Shown: positions 15,785-24,916, numbered from the stretch's first letter. The stretch is 39,156 bases of DNA from UBA5070 sp039798065 (GCA_039798065.1 JBDKGS010000008.1:1-39156), one strand, 5' to 3'. Notes: generated from the letters alone by a model not told the origin. Numbers and translations: made by a program.

Positions 15785-18028
15785 ATGACCAATCGACTCC
15801 GCTTCCTTCTCGTTCTCGGCGTGGGGATCTTCATCCTATCCCTGATCGCCGATGCGCTACTCGTGAGATCGGCACGAGGCTGGTTCATCCGGGATGCCTC
15901 GTTGCGCGCACGACTGACGATGACCAGCGCGAATTCGACTCTCGCCAACCGAGTGAAATTCGGCGATTCCACCGACATCGCGGCGCTGCTCTCGAGCCTG
16001 ACCCGCGACGAGCGCATCATGGCGATCGGACTTTGCGACGACTCGGCGGCGACCAAGCAACTCTCGCCATTGTTCCCGAACGAGTACTCCTGCGGGAAAC
16101 TGGTCGGCAAATGGCGCCAAGCGCATGGGAAGGATTCGGTATGGGAGATGGTGACCGAAACTCCCTCGGGCTCCAGCATGGTCACCGTCCATACCTTGCG
16201 AGACTCCCAGGACGAATTTCTTGGATGGGTCGTTCTCGTGCAGGACCTTGGTTTCATCGATCGCCGCGGAAGCTACGCGCGCACGGCGATCTTCAGCATC
16301 TTCGGAGGACTCGCCGTGGCTGCGGCTCTTTTGACATTTTTTGCCGCACGGTTCGCGCGTCGCGGATGGATCGAGGAATTTCGACAGGCCATGCGGGGCG
16401 ACAAGGTCCCGAACGAATTCCGACCGCTGCTCCAGGATGTCAGGGATCTGGTGGACGAACTCGCCCAGGACCGCAACCAGGAGGGAAAGCCGATCGGATG
16501 GACTCCGGACCGGCTGAAAGCGATTCTTCATGAGCAACTCAAAGGGGAACGGATCCTCGTGCTCGCGAACCGCGAACCGTACATCCATCAGACAAATCCC
16601 GACGGATCGATCTCGGTCCAGCATCCCGCCAGCGGACTGGTCACCGCGTTGGAGCCCGTGCTTCGGGCGTGTTCGGGAACCTGGATCGCCCATGGATCCG
16701 GAACCGCGGATCGGCAGTCGGTCGATTCGAAGGATCGCGTCGCCGTTCCACCCGACAATCCCTGTTACCAACTACGGCGCGTCTGGCTCGGCGAAACCGA
16801 GGAGAACGGATTCTATTACGGATTCAGCAACGAAGGCCTTTGGCCACTTTGCCATCTGGCCCACACCCGCCCGCTGTTCCGCGAAGAGGACTGGATCCAG
16901 TACCAGCAAGTGAACGAAAAATTCGCCGCTGCGGTCTGCCAGGAAGCGGAGGTCGACGACCCAGTGGTGCTGGTTCAGGATTACCACTTCGCGTTGGCAC
17001 CAGCCATGATCCGCAAACGTCTCCCCAAGGCGACCATCCTCACCTTTTGGCATATCCCCTGGCCCAATGCGGAGCGATTCGGAATCTGTCCGTGGCGTGA
17101 AGAAATCCTGCAAGGCATGTTGGGGTCCAGCATCATGGGATTCCACACCCAGCAGCACTGCAACAATTTCCTTGAGGCGGTCGATACCTATCTGGAATCG
17201 CGCATCGACCACGAACAGAAAGCCGTGATCAAAGGCGGTCGGACAACTCTTGTCAGGCCGTATCCCATCTCCATCGCCTGGCCCGATCCGTGGACCGAGA
17301 TGCAGCCCCCGGTGCACGAATGCCGAAACCAGGTTCTGGATTCGCTTGGATTCGCGCACGACGTCAGGCTGGGGATCGGAGTCGACCGTCTGGACTACAC
17401 CAAAGGCATCGAGGAAAGATTCCGAGCCGTGGACATGATGCTCGAGAACTATCCGGAGTTCCGAGGCAAATTTTCCTTCGTGCAAATTGGCGCTCCCAGC
17501 CGCTCGCGGATTCCCGAATACCAAAGATTGAACGACGCGGTGGTCCAAGTTGCCGATGAGATCAACCGGAAATGGGCTAACCAGAATTGGAAACCCATCG
17601 TCCTCTTGGCCAAACACCAAGAAGCGAAAGACGTCTACAGGTACTACCGTGCCGCCGATGTCTGTTACGTGTCCAGCCTCCACGACGGCATGAATCTCGT
17701 CGCGAAGGAATTCATTTCCAGTCGCGACGACGAACAAGGCACCCTTGTCTTGAGCCAGTTCGCGGGTGCGGCCAAGGAGATGACAGAAGCCTTGATCGTG
17801 AACCCGTACGACTTTGGACAAGCATCCAGCGCGCTTGCCGCCGCGTTGAGGATGCCACCGTCCGAGCAGACGATCCGGATGAGGTCAATGCGTCAACTTC
17901 TGTCACAACGCAACGTCTATCGGTGGGCCGGACGAATGCTCACCGATGCGTCGCGTTTACGGAACCAGGAACGGCTGGGACAGAACTTGAGTTCCATTCA
18001 CTCGCTGACAAGAAAGTGGAAGCCATGA
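15785..18028 (+). CDS. otsA: Trehalose-6-phosphate synthase with N-terminal membrane sensor module
   Basis: A 747-residue protein. Residues ~255-735 are a GT20 trehalose-6-phosphate synthase (UDP-glucose + glucose-6-phosphate): RILVLANREPYIH, PASGLVTALEP (281-291), VQDYHFALAP, WHIPWPNAERF and GVDRLDYTKGI. About 250 extra N-terminal residues contain TM1 (5-27), an extracytoplasmic segment (~28-160) with two cysteines (84, 103), TM2 (~165-188) and a juxtamembrane helical stretch, a layout typical of membrane sensor kinases. Typical OtsA is about 450-500 residues and soluble. The stop overlaps the start of otsB. The enzyme is probably membrane-anchored and may be regulated by an external cue; that regulation is inference. 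Confidence 0.92.
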   Translation: MTNRLRFLLVLGVGIFILSLIADALLVRSARGWFIRDASLRARLTMTSANSTLANRVKFGDSTDIAALLSSLTRDERIMAIGLCDDSAATKQLSPLFPNEYSCGKLVGKWRQAHGKDSVWEMVTETPSGSSMVTVHTLRDSQDEFLGWVVLVQDLGFIDRRGSYARTAIFSIFGGLAVAAALLTFFAARFARRGWIEEFRQAMRGDKVPNEFRPLLQDVRDLVDELAQDRNQEGKPIGWTPDRLKAILHEQLKGERILVLANREPYIHQTNPDGSISVQHPASGLVTALEPVLRACSGTWIAHGSGTADRQSVDSKDRVAVPPDNPCYQLRRVWLGETEENGFYYGFSNEGLWPLCHLAHTRPLFREEDWIQYQQVNEKFAAAVCQEAEVDDPVVLVQDYHFALAPAMIRKRLPKATILTFWHIPWPNAERFGICPWREEILQGMLGSSIMGFHTQQHCNNFLEAVDTYLESRIDHEQKAVIKGGRTTLVRPYPISIAWPDPWTEMQPPVHECRNQVLDSLGFAHDVRLGIGVDRLDYTKGIEERFRAVDMMLENYPEFRGKFSFVQIGAPSRSRIPEYQRLNDAVVQVADEINRKWANQNWKPIVLLAKHQEAKDVYRYYRAADVCYVSSLHDGMNLVAKEFISSRDDEQGTLVLSQFAGAAKEMTEALIVNPYDFGQASSALAAALRMPPSEQTIRMRSMRQLLSQRNVYRWAGRMLTDASRLRNQERLGQNLSSIHSLTRKWKP

Positions 18029-18807
18029 TGGAACTGGAAATATTGTCGGGATCGCCTCGACTCCTCGTCGCTCTCGATTTCGACGGCACCTTGGCACCCA
18101 TCGTGCCTATGGCCGATCGCGCTCAGATCCTAGAGGAATCGGCATGGGCGCTGGAAATGTTGCGCCGCATTCCGGGAACCACCATCGCCATCCTTTCTGG
18201 ACGGGATTTGTCCGATCTGTCGAACAGGATCCCCAACGCGGAAGGCTACTGGCTTGGGGGAAGCCACGGTAGAACGCTCAGACCACCTGGTGGAACTCTG
18301 GTCAACACCGTGTTCGACGAACGCCTCGCTCCCTACAGGGATCTCGTGCTGTTGCCAGGCATTCGCCGCGAGGTCAAGGAATTTTCCGTGACCTACCACT
18401 GGCGCGGCCGGACCGGTGGCGAACCGACGGGATGGGTCAATCTCCGCAAGGAGTCCGCATTGCGGGACGGGCTGGAAGTGCTCGAAGGTCGGATGGTTCT
18501 GGAAATCCTGATCCCCGGCGAAGGCAAGGAATCCGCTCTGGCCCAAGTGGCCAAGGAATGCGAAGCGACAGCCATTGTCTTCGCCGGCGACGACCGAACC
18601 GACCTGGAGGCGATCCACTTCGCCAACGACCGTGGAATGGGGATTTTCGTGTATTCCGCAGAACGCTGCGCCATGGCGCCCGACGGAATCACGACCCTGG
18701 ATGGCCCCGAAGAATTCGCAAAATGGCTGGGCAAGCTCGCCTTTCAGCGCTGTTCCATCCTCGAAAGCACAAACATCAGAGGACAGAATCCGGTAAAAGA
18801 AGACTGA
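18025..18807 (+). CDS. otsB: Trehalose-6-phosphate phosphatase
   Basis: A 260-residue HAD-superfamily phosphatase: DFDGT (18-22) with nucleophile Asp18, the ILSGRDLSDL motif, the SHGRTLRPPGG cap motif and the second acidic motif FAGDDRTD. It dephosphorylates trehalose-6-phosphate made by the upstream OtsA. The start ATG at 18025 overlaps the otsA stop codon (ATGA); ATG 18028 is an equally placed alternative. The last 64 bp overlap the 3' end of the convergent DUF2892 gene. Confidence 0.93.
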   Translation: MMELEILSGSPRLLVALDFDGTLAPIVPMADRAQILEESAWALEMLRRIPGTTIAILSGRDLSDLSNRIPNAEGYWLGGSHGRTLRPPGGTLVNTVFDERLAPYRDLVLLPGIRREVKEFSVTYHWRGRTGGEPTGWVNLRKESALRDGLEVLEGRMVLEILIPGEGKESALAQVAKECEATAIVFAGDDRTDLEAIHFANDRGMGIFVYSAERCAMAPDGITTLDGPEEFAKWLGKLAFQRCSILESTNIRGQNPVKED

Positions 18808-18929
18808 AGCAAGTTTAGACCGACGAAAGCGGTCATCAGGAGCCAAGCTGGATGGATCCACCATCCCAAACCGACCGATGATAGGACGAATATCCCAGCG
18901 ACCATGCGTACGATCATGTCCTGTTTCAT
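18744..18929 (-). CDS. DUF2892-family membrane protein
   Basis: A 61-residue protein with two hydrophobic segments and a GFCPLMFVLS end, the same GFCPL motif as the DUF2892 protein at 677-877. The ATG at 18929 overlaps the stop of the PII-like gene (ATGA, 18926-18929), placing it last in the efflux operon. It converges on otsB with a 64 bp overlap. Its place in an RND operon suggests a membrane helper role, but no function is known. Confidence 0.75.
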   Translation of the reverse strand: MKQDMIVRMVAGIFVLSSVGLGWWIHPAWLLMTAFVGLNLLQSSFTGFCPLMFVLSRMEQR

Positions 18930-19213
18930 GCGAACTGCTCCACAGGCAATACCGCCATGTGCAACCGGTCGGACTCCGACAATCCCACCGTGGCGGCCCG
19001 CAGATCCTTGGACAGATCCTGACACAGTCCCTCGTCCAGGATGCTGACGGTCATCATGGTCTCGCCGGGAAACGTCCGGGACCCGTCGTGGCGGGTGTGC
19101 CTGCCCTGCCCGATGCCCCCGACGAATTCCGTCCATGGGCACTGCCGACCGGAGAGGAAGTCCGGGACGAACCGGGGGTTGTCGCCGGTGTAGAGGATCA
19201 CGAGCATTTTCAT
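18926..19213 (-). CDS. PII-like, transporter-associated protein (PG0541-like)
   Basis: A 95-residue cytoplasmic protein starting MKMLVILYTGDNP, with a later GxGxx...GSRTFPGETMMTVSILDE segment. This resembles small PII-fold proteins found next to RND pumps, such as the PG0541-type transporter-associated family. PII folds usually bind nucleotides or other small ligands and regulate a membrane partner. Its ATG overlaps the stop of the RND pump gene and its stop overlaps the next start, so it is strictly coupled to the pump. A regulatory role on the pump is inferred from fold and position. Confidence 0.7.
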   Translation of the reverse strand: MKMLVILYTGDNPRFVPDFLSGRQCPWTEFVGGIGQGRHTRHDGSRTFPGETMMTVSILDEGLCQDLSKDLRAATVGLSESDRLHMAVLPVEQFA

Positions 19214-22200
19214 GGTGTGTTGCCTTTCTCGTTCTTGCGAAGCTCCCAATACAGGAGGGGGACCAGGACCATGGTGAGCAGCGTGGCCGCCACGGCGCCG
19301 CTCATGAGCGCCACCGCCAAGCCCTGGAAAATGGGATCCAGAACCATCACGATGCCTCCCACCACCACGGCGGCGGCCGTGAGAGCGATCGGACGGAATC
19401 TGACCGCACCGGCCTCGATGACGGCCTTGGCCACCGGAACGCCGCGTTCTTCCGACAGCTGGATGAAGTCGACCAGAAGGATGGAATTGCGCACGATGAT
19501 CCCCGCCAAAGCGATCATCCCGATCATGGAGGTGGCCGTGAAGAACGCGCCCGCGATGGCATGGCCGGGCAGGATCCCGATGAGCGTGAGCGGAATGGGC
19601 GCCATGATCACCAGCGGAATGCTGAACGATTGGAACCAGCCCACCACCAGCACGTAGATGAGGAGCAGCACCACCGCGAAGGCGATTCCAAGATCGCGGA
19701 ACACATCGATGGTCACCTGCCATTCGCCATCCCACTTGAGGGCAGTCTGATCAAGGCGTTCTGGCGCGGTGGAATTGTACCGAGCGATCTCGGCTCCATC
19801 GATACGCACCGAATCGAGACGTTTGTTCATGGCCAGGATGGCGTACACCGGAGCCTCGATGGTGTCGGCGACATCGGCCGTGACGTAGATGACCGACCGC
19901 AGATCCTTGCGCATCCGCGACGAAGGCCGCGACACCGCTTCGACCTTCACGAACCGCTCCAAGGGTTGGGTGCCAAAAGCGGTCGCGACAGGAATTGCCA
20001 ACAACACCTCCACCGAAGATCGATCCGTCAATCCGAGACGCGCGGAGACCATTCGCTCCTCGCGGGCGTTGGGCGCTTCCATGCGGGCGAATTCACCTCC
20101 CGAGATCGCCAGCGCCAGCGTCTGCGCGATGTTCTGCACATTGGCACCCATGCGAGCGGCTTCCACCGCATCGACATGGAAGACGCGCTCGGTCTGCGGC
20201 GCTTGCACGCTCCAGTCCACATCCACCACGCCCGGGGTGGTTTCAAGGACATTGCGGACCGCCAAGGCGGCTTCCTGCCGCACCGAATCGTCGGCGGCGT
20301 AGACCTCGGCCACCAGGGTCGACATCACCGGAGGTCCCGGCGGGATCTCGGCGACCTTGGCGCGAGCATGGTAGCGCGCGGCGATAGGTGCCACCAACTT
20401 GCGCGCCGCGATCGCGATCTCGTGGCTTTGCCGTTTTCTGTCACCCTTGGGCATCAGGTTCACCTGCACATCGGAGACTTCTCCCCCACGTCGCAGGAAG
20501 TAGTGTCGCACCAATCCGTTGAAGTTGAACGGGCTCGAAGTGCCCGCGTACGCCTGGGCGTTGGTCACCTCGGGCAATTGCAGCAAGGCCTGCGCGACTT
20601 CCGAGGCGAGTGCGTGCGAGGTCTCCAATGTGGTTCCGCGGGGTGCATCCAGGATCACCTGGAATTCGCTCTTGTTGTCGAACGGGAGCATCTTGACCTG
20701 TACCGCTTTCACGAACAGCAATCCCACCGACGCCAACAGAAGAACGACCGTACCCGCGTAGAACCAGCGCCTGCGTCCCGTGTTGGCCATCAGACCTTCC
20801 ATGAGAGCGCGATACATCCTGGCGAAACGGGATTCCTTTGCTTCAGCACCGTGCCCACCCGCGTGGACATGGCCTTTGAGCAAGCGGAACGCGAGCCAAG
20901 GCGTGATCACGAACGCCACCGCAAGCGAGGCGATCATGGCCGCCGAGGCGCCGATGGGTATGGGCCGCATGTACGGCCCCATCATGCCCGACACGAACGC
21001 CATTGGCAGGATGGCCGCGATCACCGCGATGGTCGCGAGGATCGTGGGATTGCCCACTTCGTCCACACCCTCGATGGCCGCTTCTTCCGGGCGACGCTGC
21101 CCTTTAGCCAGGTGCCGGTAGATGTTCTCCACCACCACGATGGCGTCGTCCACCAGGATGCCGATGGAGAAGATGAGCGCGAACAGGGTGATGCGGTTGA
21201 GCGAGTACCCCATGGCATAGTAGACGAAAAGTGTCAACGCTAGCGTGACCGGCACCGCCACCAGGACCACCACCGCTTCGCGCCAACCCAGGAAGAACCA
21301 GATCAGGAGCGTGACGGAAAACGTCGCGATCAGGATGTGCAGGATGAGTTCGTTGGCCTTTTCCGCCGCCGTCTCGCCGTAGTTGCGCGTGGTCTCGATC
21401 TCCACGTCACCCGGGACCAGCCGCTCGCGAGCTGCCTCGATGCGCTCCAAGGCGGCCTCGGCAACCACCGTGGCGTTGGCGCCTGCGCGCTTGGAGACGG
21501 AAATCGTCACCGCCGAGGCATTCTCCTCGCGGGAGTGGTGGCTGACAAGATTCGTCGCTTCGGCCCAGGCGTCGTCCACCGTGGCCACATCGGCCAAAGC
21601 GACGCTGTGGCCCTGGCGCGAGGCCACCACCAGCTTTTCCAGGTCGTCCTTGGTGGCGGGTTTCGCACCCACCCGCACGTTGACCACCGTGTCGCGCTGG
21701 CTGAATTCGCCGGCCACGAAACGGGCATCGCTCGCGCGGATGGCCTGCGCCACTTCGCCGGGACTGACGGAATTCGCCATCAACCGCGCGGGATCCAACC
21801 GCACCCGGAACTGGCGAGGCATTCCTCCGATCACCAAGGTTTGCGCCACATCGGGCAAGGTGCGGATTTCGTCTTCCAAGTGCACGGCGATCTCGCGCAA
21901 CTGGTCGGAACCGTAATGCTCCGAATGCAAGGTCAAGGCCAGGATGGGCACGTCGTCGATGGAATGGGCCTTCACCAACGGCGGGCTCATGCCCGCAGGC
22001 AGTTCGTCCATGGACGACGCCAACTTGGCCTGCACCTTCACGATGGAATTTTCCTGGTTTTCCCCCACCTTGAAGCGCACGGTGACCATGGCTTGGCCAT
22101 CGCCCGCCATGGAGTAGACGTGATCCACTCCCGCGATTTCCCACATGCGTCGCTCAAGCCCGCGGATCGCGAGATTTTCGACTTCGCGCGGCGCGAGTTC

Positions 22201-22365
22201 GGGCGCCTGCACGAACACGTCGATCATGGGCACCGAGATCTGCGGCTCCTCTTCGCGCGGGGTGGCCATCATGGCCAACATCCCCGTGGCGAGCGAAGCG
22301 ATCGTGATCAGCGGCGTGAGCTTGGAGCCAAGAAACGTCCTGGCGATGCGTCCTGCGATTCCCAT
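19210..22365 (-). CDS. RND-family efflux pump permease
   Basis: A 1051-residue AcrB-superfamily inner-membrane pump with 12 predicted helices and two large periplasmic loops. TM4 carries the proton-relay acidic pair in GILVDDAIVVVENIYRH, and the first loop starts PREEEPQISVPMIDVFVQAP. The Cys/Met-rich signatures of CusA-type metal pumps are not apparent, so it fits the hydrophobe/amphiphile branch better. A His-rich cytoplasmic loop (HVHAGGHG, near residues 493-502) lies between the two halves. It starts 3 bp after the adaptor gene and overlaps the PII-like gene. The substrate is unknown; the promoter context suggests thiol or metal stress. Confidence 0.92.
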   Translation of the reverse strand: MGIAGRIARTFLGSKLTPLITIASLATGMLAMMATPREEEPQISVPMIDVFVQAPELAPREVENLAIRGLERRMWEIAGVDHVYSMAGDGQAMVTVRFKVGENQENSIVKVQAKLASSMDELPAGMSPPLVKAHSIDDVPILALTLHSEHYGSDQLREIAVHLEDEIRTLPDVAQTLVIGGMPRQFRVRLDPARLMANSVSPGEVAQAIRASDARFVAGEFSQRDTVVNVRVGAKPATKDDLEKLVVASRQGHSVALADVATVDDAWAEATNLVSHHSREENASAVTISVSKRAGANATVVAEAALERIEAARERLVPGDVEIETTRNYGETAAEKANELILHILIATFSVTLLIWFFLGWREAVVVLVAVPVTLALTLFVYYAMGYSLNRITLFALIFSIGILVDDAIVVVENIYRHLAKGQRRPEEAAIEGVDEVGNPTILATIAVIAAILPMAFVSGMMGPYMRPIPIGASAAMIASLAVAFVITPWLAFRLLKGHVHAGGHGAEAKESRFARMYRALMEGLMANTGRRRWFYAGTVVLLLASVGLLFVKAVQVKMLPFDNKSEFQVILDAPRGTTLETSHALASEVAQALLQLPEVTNAQAYAGTSSPFNFNGLVRHYFLRRGGEVSDVQVNLMPKGDRKRQSHEIAIAARKLVAPIAARYHARAKVAEIPPGPPVMSTLVAEVYAADDSVRQEAALAVRNVLETTPGVVDVDWSVQAPQTERVFHVDAVEAARMGANVQNIAQTLALAISGGEFARMEAPNAREERMVSARLGLTDRSSVEVLLAIPVATAFGTQPLERFVKVEAVSRPSSRMRKDLRSVIYVTADVADTIEAPVYAILAMNKRLDSVRIDGAEIARYNSTAPERLDQTALKWDGEWQVTIDVFRDLGIAFAVVLLLIYVLVVGWFQSFSIPLVIMAPIPLTLIGILPGHAIAGAFFTATSMIGMIALAGIIVRNSILLVDFIQLSEERGVPVAKAVIEAGAVRFRPIALTAAAVVVGGIVMVLDPIFQGLAVALMSGAVAATLLTMVLVPLLYWELRKNEKGNTP

Positions 22366-22368
22366 GGC

Positions 22369-23397
22369 TCAGTTCCTCACGACAGAATTTGACTGAACCA
22401 CCACCGAATCGCCTTCGCGAAGGCCGGAAAGAACTTCGACATGGCCCTCGGTCTCGGTGCTCGTGCGGATCCATCGCTTGGCGTCACCTTCGGCTGTTCG
22501 CACCCAAACACCCACCAGGTCGCCTTCCCGTACCAGCGCGGCCTTGGGTACCAGCCGCACCAGCCCCTTGCCTCGAGGCAGGAACAAAGTCGCCACGGCA
22601 CCGCTGGACAACGAATCGGCGCGGTTGTCGACGATGGCGTTCACAACGGTGAGGTTTCCGGAGCCCGACGGCACGATGCCCTCGATCCTGGCTTGAACTT
22701 CATGCCCATCCACACGAGCGGTCAGCACTCCGCCTTTTGACAGATTCCGCGCGGTCGCGGTGGTGGTGGTCACCGACAACCGCAGCACCGAGGCGTCTTC
22801 CACGCGCAACAGCGGCGCTCCCGGCGTTGCCATCATGCCAGGATCCACCTTGCGCGCAACCACCTTGCCATGGAACGGCGCCACGATCCGCGAATACCCT
22901 TGGATGTTGCGCAGTTCGGCATCCTGCGATTGCACCTGCGACAATCCCGCCCGGGCCCGGTCCAATTCGGCCATGGCATGGTCCAAGGTGGCCTTGGGAA
23001 TCGCGCTGTCGGCGTACAGCGACTTCATGCGACGCACCTGGGTTTCTGCCAAGGCCAGCTGCGAGCGCGAGGCGTCCAGCCCCGAAGCCAATCCCTCGGA
23101 ACGCGCATCCAGATCGCGACCATCGACTTGCAACAAAAATTGTCCTTCCCGCACCTTGTCGCCTTCCTTGACGGAAACCGTCAGGATCTTGCCCATCAGA
23201 CGGGTGGAGAGGTCGGCCACCAGGCGTGGCGAGGCGGTTCCGGTGGCTTCGAGCATCGATTCGAGCAACGTGTCCTTCACCACGTACACCGATCCCTCGA
23301 TGCGTTTCACGGTGCGGGTTTCGGTCGTTTCCGTTTTGCAACCCACAAGGGTTCCCATTGTGATGCCGGCCAGCAGCATCGTTCCTGCGATCTTCAT
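22369..23397 (-). CDS. RND efflux periplasmic adaptor (membrane fusion) lipoprotein
   Basis: A 342-residue lipoprotein: the signal peptide ends in lipobox LVGC (Cys20). Then come the lipoyl/barrel-sandwich halves (DLSTRLMGKILTVSVKEGDK and APFHGKVVARKVDPG), a helical hairpin (about 100-165) and a beta-barrel domain. It bridges the inner-membrane pump and the TolC-like channel. AAAGGA precedes the ATG at 23397. It lies 16 bp after the TolC gene and 3 bp before the pump gene. Confidence 0.92.
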   Translation of the reverse strand: MKIAGTMLLAGITMGTLVGCKTETTETRTVKRIEGSVYVVKDTLLESMLEATGTASPRLVADLSTRLMGKILTVSVKEGDKVREGQFLLQVDGRDLDARSEGLASGLDASRSQLALAETQVRRMKSLYADSAIPKATLDHAMAELDRARAGLSQVQSQDAELRNIQGYSRIVAPFHGKVVARKVDPGMMATPGAPLLRVEDASVLRLSVTTTTATARNLSKGGVLTARVDGHEVQARIEGIVPSGSGNLTVVNAIVDNRADSLSSGAVATLFLPRGKGLVRLVPKAALVREGDLVGVWVRTAEGDAKRWIRTSTETEGHVEVLSGLREGDSVVVQSNSVVRN

Positions 23398-23413
23398 TGG
23401 ATAAATCCTTTGT

Positions 23414-24769
23414 TCAGTTTTTTATGGACAACGAAATCAGATCGGATGGGTCGCGCCCTTCCAGGAGGGCGAGCTTGGCCAGCGACGTGACCGCCTCCTG
23501 ACGCAACGCCACCATTTCCAGACGGATCTTGGTTTCCAAGGCTCCGGCTTCGATGCGCTCGGCGATGGTCGCCAATCCTTCGTCGTACCGACGACTCACG
23601 ATGCGGTGGGATTCAGAAACCTGTTCGAGCGATCCACGCTCGATGTCCAGACGCTCCAACGATGCAGACAACTTCGCACGTTCGGAATCACGTTCCAGTG
23701 CTTGTTGCGACCGCAACGCCTCGCGCCCCGTCTCGGCTTCGCGCCAACGTCCACGTGCCTCGCGTTCCGATCCCAAGGCCTGGGCTCCGCCTAAAACGTT
23801 CCAAGAAGCCACGATACCAACCGACCACGACGGATCTTTCTGGAACATGGAGGCGTGCTCCTTCCAATCGACCCGCGCCATTCCATTCAACCTGGGAAGA
23901 AAGGCGTCGCGTGTCCGGCACCAAGCGGCCTTCGCCGCATCGGCCTGCAATCCGACAACTTCCAGTTCGAGGGCCGGTCCGGTCGCCATCCCGTTTCGGC
24001 TTTGCCGCACCAAGACAGAATCCGTCAAATCGATCAAAGGCACGTCGCCTGGCAAGACACCGCCTCCCAGGAGCATCGCCAAACGTTTCTCGGCAAGCAC
24101 CACGTCGGTACGAGCCTTGGCGAGGCTCGCCCCGATCGAAGCGACCTCCACGCGAGACCGAAGCACATCCGACCTGGTGGCGGTTTCATTGCGCTGCCCG
24201 GACATTGCCTGCCTCTCGTACGATCTCGCTACAGCAAGCCCAGTGTCCCAAGCCACGACCGCGGCTCGAGCCAATCCGACGCCGAACCATGCCTCGACCA
24301 CCTGGGCACGAACTCGTTGCCGCTCCAGATCCACCGCACGCCGAGCTGCCTGCAGATTGCGATCCGTCGCCACCATCCCGTGCCATGCGTCGACGTTCAG
24401 CAAAGGCACTTCCGCGATCACCGAAGTGGATAGACTCGCAATTGCCGAAGGATCGTTCAGCGATGCAGGATCGAAGCTGGCCATGGAAACACGCCGCTGC
24501 CCAAGCCGGGTCCCGAAAGCTCCGAGCGGATCGTCCGTCACCAGCGCTCCCGCTTCCAAACGCACCGCTGGCACGAACCCCGCCCATGCCGACAATTTCT
24601 GACCCGACGACGATTGCTCCCTGGCCGAGGCCAAGCGGTTGCCGAACGCCTTTTCATCGGCGATGCGCAGCGCCCTTGCCAAATCCAGCGGCTGTGCCGA
24701 GGCAATGGCGCCCAGGCAGAGTGCGGGGAATAACCATGCCCTCGGTGGAGGGATGTTCGACTTGTCCAT
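23414..24769 (-). CDS. TolC-family outer-membrane efflux protein
   Basis: A 451-residue exported protein with a signal peptide cleaved near ASA-QP (about residue 25) and long amphipathic helices rich in Ala, Glu, Arg and Ser in two repeats, as in TolC-family channels. It forms the outer-membrane exit duct for the pump. First gene of the operon; AAGGA lies upstream of the ATG at 24769. An ECF-like promoter lies at 24802-24829 and a Fur-family gene is divergent. Confidence 0.9.
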   Translation of the reverse strand: MDKSNIPPPRAWLFPALCLGAIASAQPLDLARALRIADEKAFGNRLASAREQSSSGQKLSAWAGFVPAVRLEAGALVTDDPLGAFGTRLGQRRVSMASFDPASLNDPSAIASLSTSVIAEVPLLNVDAWHGMVATDRNLQAARRAVDLERQRVRAQVVEAWFGVGLARAAVVAWDTGLAVARSYERQAMSGQRNETATRSDVLRSRVEVASIGASLAKARTDVVLAEKRLAMLLGGGVLPGDVPLIDLTDSVLVRQSRNGMATGPALELEVVGLQADAAKAAWCRTRDAFLPRLNGMARVDWKEHASMFQKDPSWSVGIVASWNVLGGAQALGSEREARGRWREAETGREALRSQQALERDSERAKLSASLERLDIERGSLEQVSESHRIVSRRYDEGLATIAERIEAGALETKIRLEMVALRQEAVTSLAKLALLEGRDPSDLISLSIKN

Positions 24770-24801
24770 TTGCGTCCTTCATAAAGATTGGTTTCACAGC
24801 G

Positions 24802-24829
24802 AAGGACGCGATAGGATCTCAAAGGTTAC
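24802..24829 (-). promoter_or_regulatory. ECF-like promoter of the TolC-adaptor-RND operon
   Basis: On the minus strand, GTAACC (24829-24824) followed by TTT, a 15 bp spacer in total, then CGTCCTT (24808-24802). The predicted start is about 27 nt before the ATG at 24769. It is nearly identical in layout to the zinc-finger gene promoter at 1783-1810. Confidence 0.5.
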
Positions 24830-24916
24830 AGGCCATGCGCAAAAGATCTTGGATCATCTCACACTGGACTGAAGTCTCCACCGTTGCGGACACGTATCTT
24901 TTGGCTCGACGTATCG

